Below the pieces are notes generated by a model. It made no database searches, had not been told where the DNA came from, and saw only the letters and a list, made by a program, of their open reading frames with translations. From Ecdyonurus torrentis (Eukaryota; Arthropoda; Insecta; Ephemeroptera; Heptageniidae): a stretch of DNA of 64,000 bases. Of the stretch, positions 63,301 through 64,000 are shown in pieces. How positions within the stretch are numbered: position 1 is the first letter of the stretch; each line of letters starts with the position of its first letter. The position numbers and the translations under genes were made by a program. Where the stretch lies: the NCBI GenBank assembly GCA_949318235.1, contig OX439131.1, positions 3,183,964-3,247,963 of the forward strand. The letters run 5' to 3'.

Positions 63301-64000
63301 TTTACTATCTAAAAAAAATTGAATGCATTATGTAAAATACAAAAACTTTGCGCCATGAAATAGAACAAGATTTCAAGATCGGTGGGGACCCTCACTGCCT
63401 GCTCACAAACATAAATGTGTGTATTATGCGATGCCTATTTTAAATTTTTCTTTAAAAATAATATTTACTGAATAGTATCTTAAATACATAATTATTTATG
63501 GCTTATGAAAAATACAAAAACATCGCGCTAGGATTCAAAACTAATTTTCAACATAGATTGGGATTTGTACTACCCACACACATACATAGGTGTGTGTATA
63601 TCTTGTGTTATATTTTACAGATTCCTTTAAAATAATATTTTCTCTAAAATACGGTCAAACAAACACATAAAAGGCTTATAAAAAATACATAAACATCAAG
63701 ACAGGGAATTAAACAAGATTTCCTAATAGGTTCGGACGCCTACAGCTTTCTTTCAAACATACGAATGTGTATTATGTGAAGCTTTTTTTTACCGATCGTT
63801 TAATCACAACATTTTCATTTTTTACTATCTAAAAAACATATGAATGCATTATGTAAAATACAAAAACATAGTGCCATGAAATAAAACAAGATTTTAAGAT
63901 CGGTGGGGACCCTCACTGCTTGCTCACAAACATAGATGTGTGTATTATGCGATGCCTATTATAAATATTAATAAACATAATATTTTTACTTAATATTAGC
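60368..64000. repeat. more diverged end of the satellite array
   Basis: The same monomer is present with many private changes absent elsewhere: AATAGGGATCGG, TACATACATACG, ACTATTACCAAAAAAAATTG, GATTGTTTAATC, GGCTTAGTAAAAA, CTAATGATTCGG, GGGGACTCTCAC, GCGTTGCC, AGACTGGGATT, ACAAACAAAGGTG, TTTACTAATAGG, GTGAATCTTTTTTTTATTG and TACTGAATAG. The loss of the AAGCTT site at ~63.26 kb is one result. Array edges usually escape homogenisation, so the window end may be near an edge; this is inference. Confidence 0.6.

Larger units (their letters stand above)
46658..64000. repeat. satellite array, right part (~33.5 copies)
   Basis: This is the same ~517 bp repeat in the same orientation and phase. It resumes at the duplicated TA and completes the B subunit interrupted at 43790. 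With the insert and one TA removed, the interrupted monomer is 519 bp, the same length as its intact relative at 1558-2076. The monomer types are those of the left part, and a block at 51.05-56.74 kb is a near copy of 27.98-33.67 kb. Beyond ~60 kb the copies carry more private substitutions and small indels. The array continues past the window end. Confidence 0.97.

Noticed and set aside
1..64000. CRISPR-like regular spacing of a conserved ~20 bp box
   Set aside because: The intervals between boxes are homologous to each other, not unique spacers. The period is 172 bp and there are no cas genes. This is a satellite.
1..64000. Bacterial or viral origin of the sequence
   Set aside because: There are no genes on either strand across 64 kb, and the nested satellite with a TA-target transposon and a MITE-like insert is eukaryotic.

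Overview
This window is almost entirely a eukaryotic satellite-DNA array. No protein-coding gene, rRNA, tRNA or CRISPR array is supported on either strand. About 61.1 kb (1-43790 and 46658-64000) is a head-to-tail, A+T-rich tandem repeat with a ~517-518 bp monomer, about 118 copies by my count, running off both ends of the window. Each monomer is an internal trimer of three diverged ~172-173 bp subunits (here A, B and C). They align end to end, each with 85 bp before a shared TGTGTGTAT core and 87-88 bp after it. Above the trimer, monomer variants recur in a fixed order (a ~2.07 kb four-monomer cycle), and larger blocks of 2-8 kb are duplicated at offsets of 1.55, 2.07, 2.59, 8.8, 13.47/13.99, 23.07 and ~41.95 kb. 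The nested order 172 bp > 517 bp > 2.07 kb > multi-kb blocks is what unequal exchange and conversion produce in centromeric or heterochromatic higher-order repeats.

One insertion breaks the array. It is a 2,867 bp element at 43791-46657, flanked by a TA duplication, with inverted termini beginning CCCTA and no transposase reading frame. An uninterrupted paralogous copy of the target (TA at 1835-1836) confirms both boundaries. Inside the element, left to right, are: a terminal inverted repeat; about ten copies of a palindromic TTTC-N6-GAAA motif at ~20-21 bp spacing; a short C-rich stretch; a nested 330 bp palindromic MITE-like element with TGACGTCA sites in both arms; an A+T-rich stretch; a more complex segment with exon-like borders; five copies of a 112-128 bp tandem repeat containing a 34 bp perfect palindrome; about four copies of a ~102-111 bp repeat, each carrying a splice-acceptor-like TTTCAG/TCTTAG; a second array of TTTC-N6-GAAA motifs; and the other terminus. 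It looks like a composite, non-autonomous DNA transposon of a TA-targeting group (Tc1/mariner-like by its target site; superfamily unproven).

Organism: a eukaryote, most likely an invertebrate animal and plausibly an insect. This rests on the satellite architecture, base composition and the TA-targeting and MITE-type elements. Species cannot be read from the sequence. A centromeric or pericentromeric location is an inference from the repeat architecture alone. The last ~4 kb carries visibly more private mutations, as expected near an array edge.
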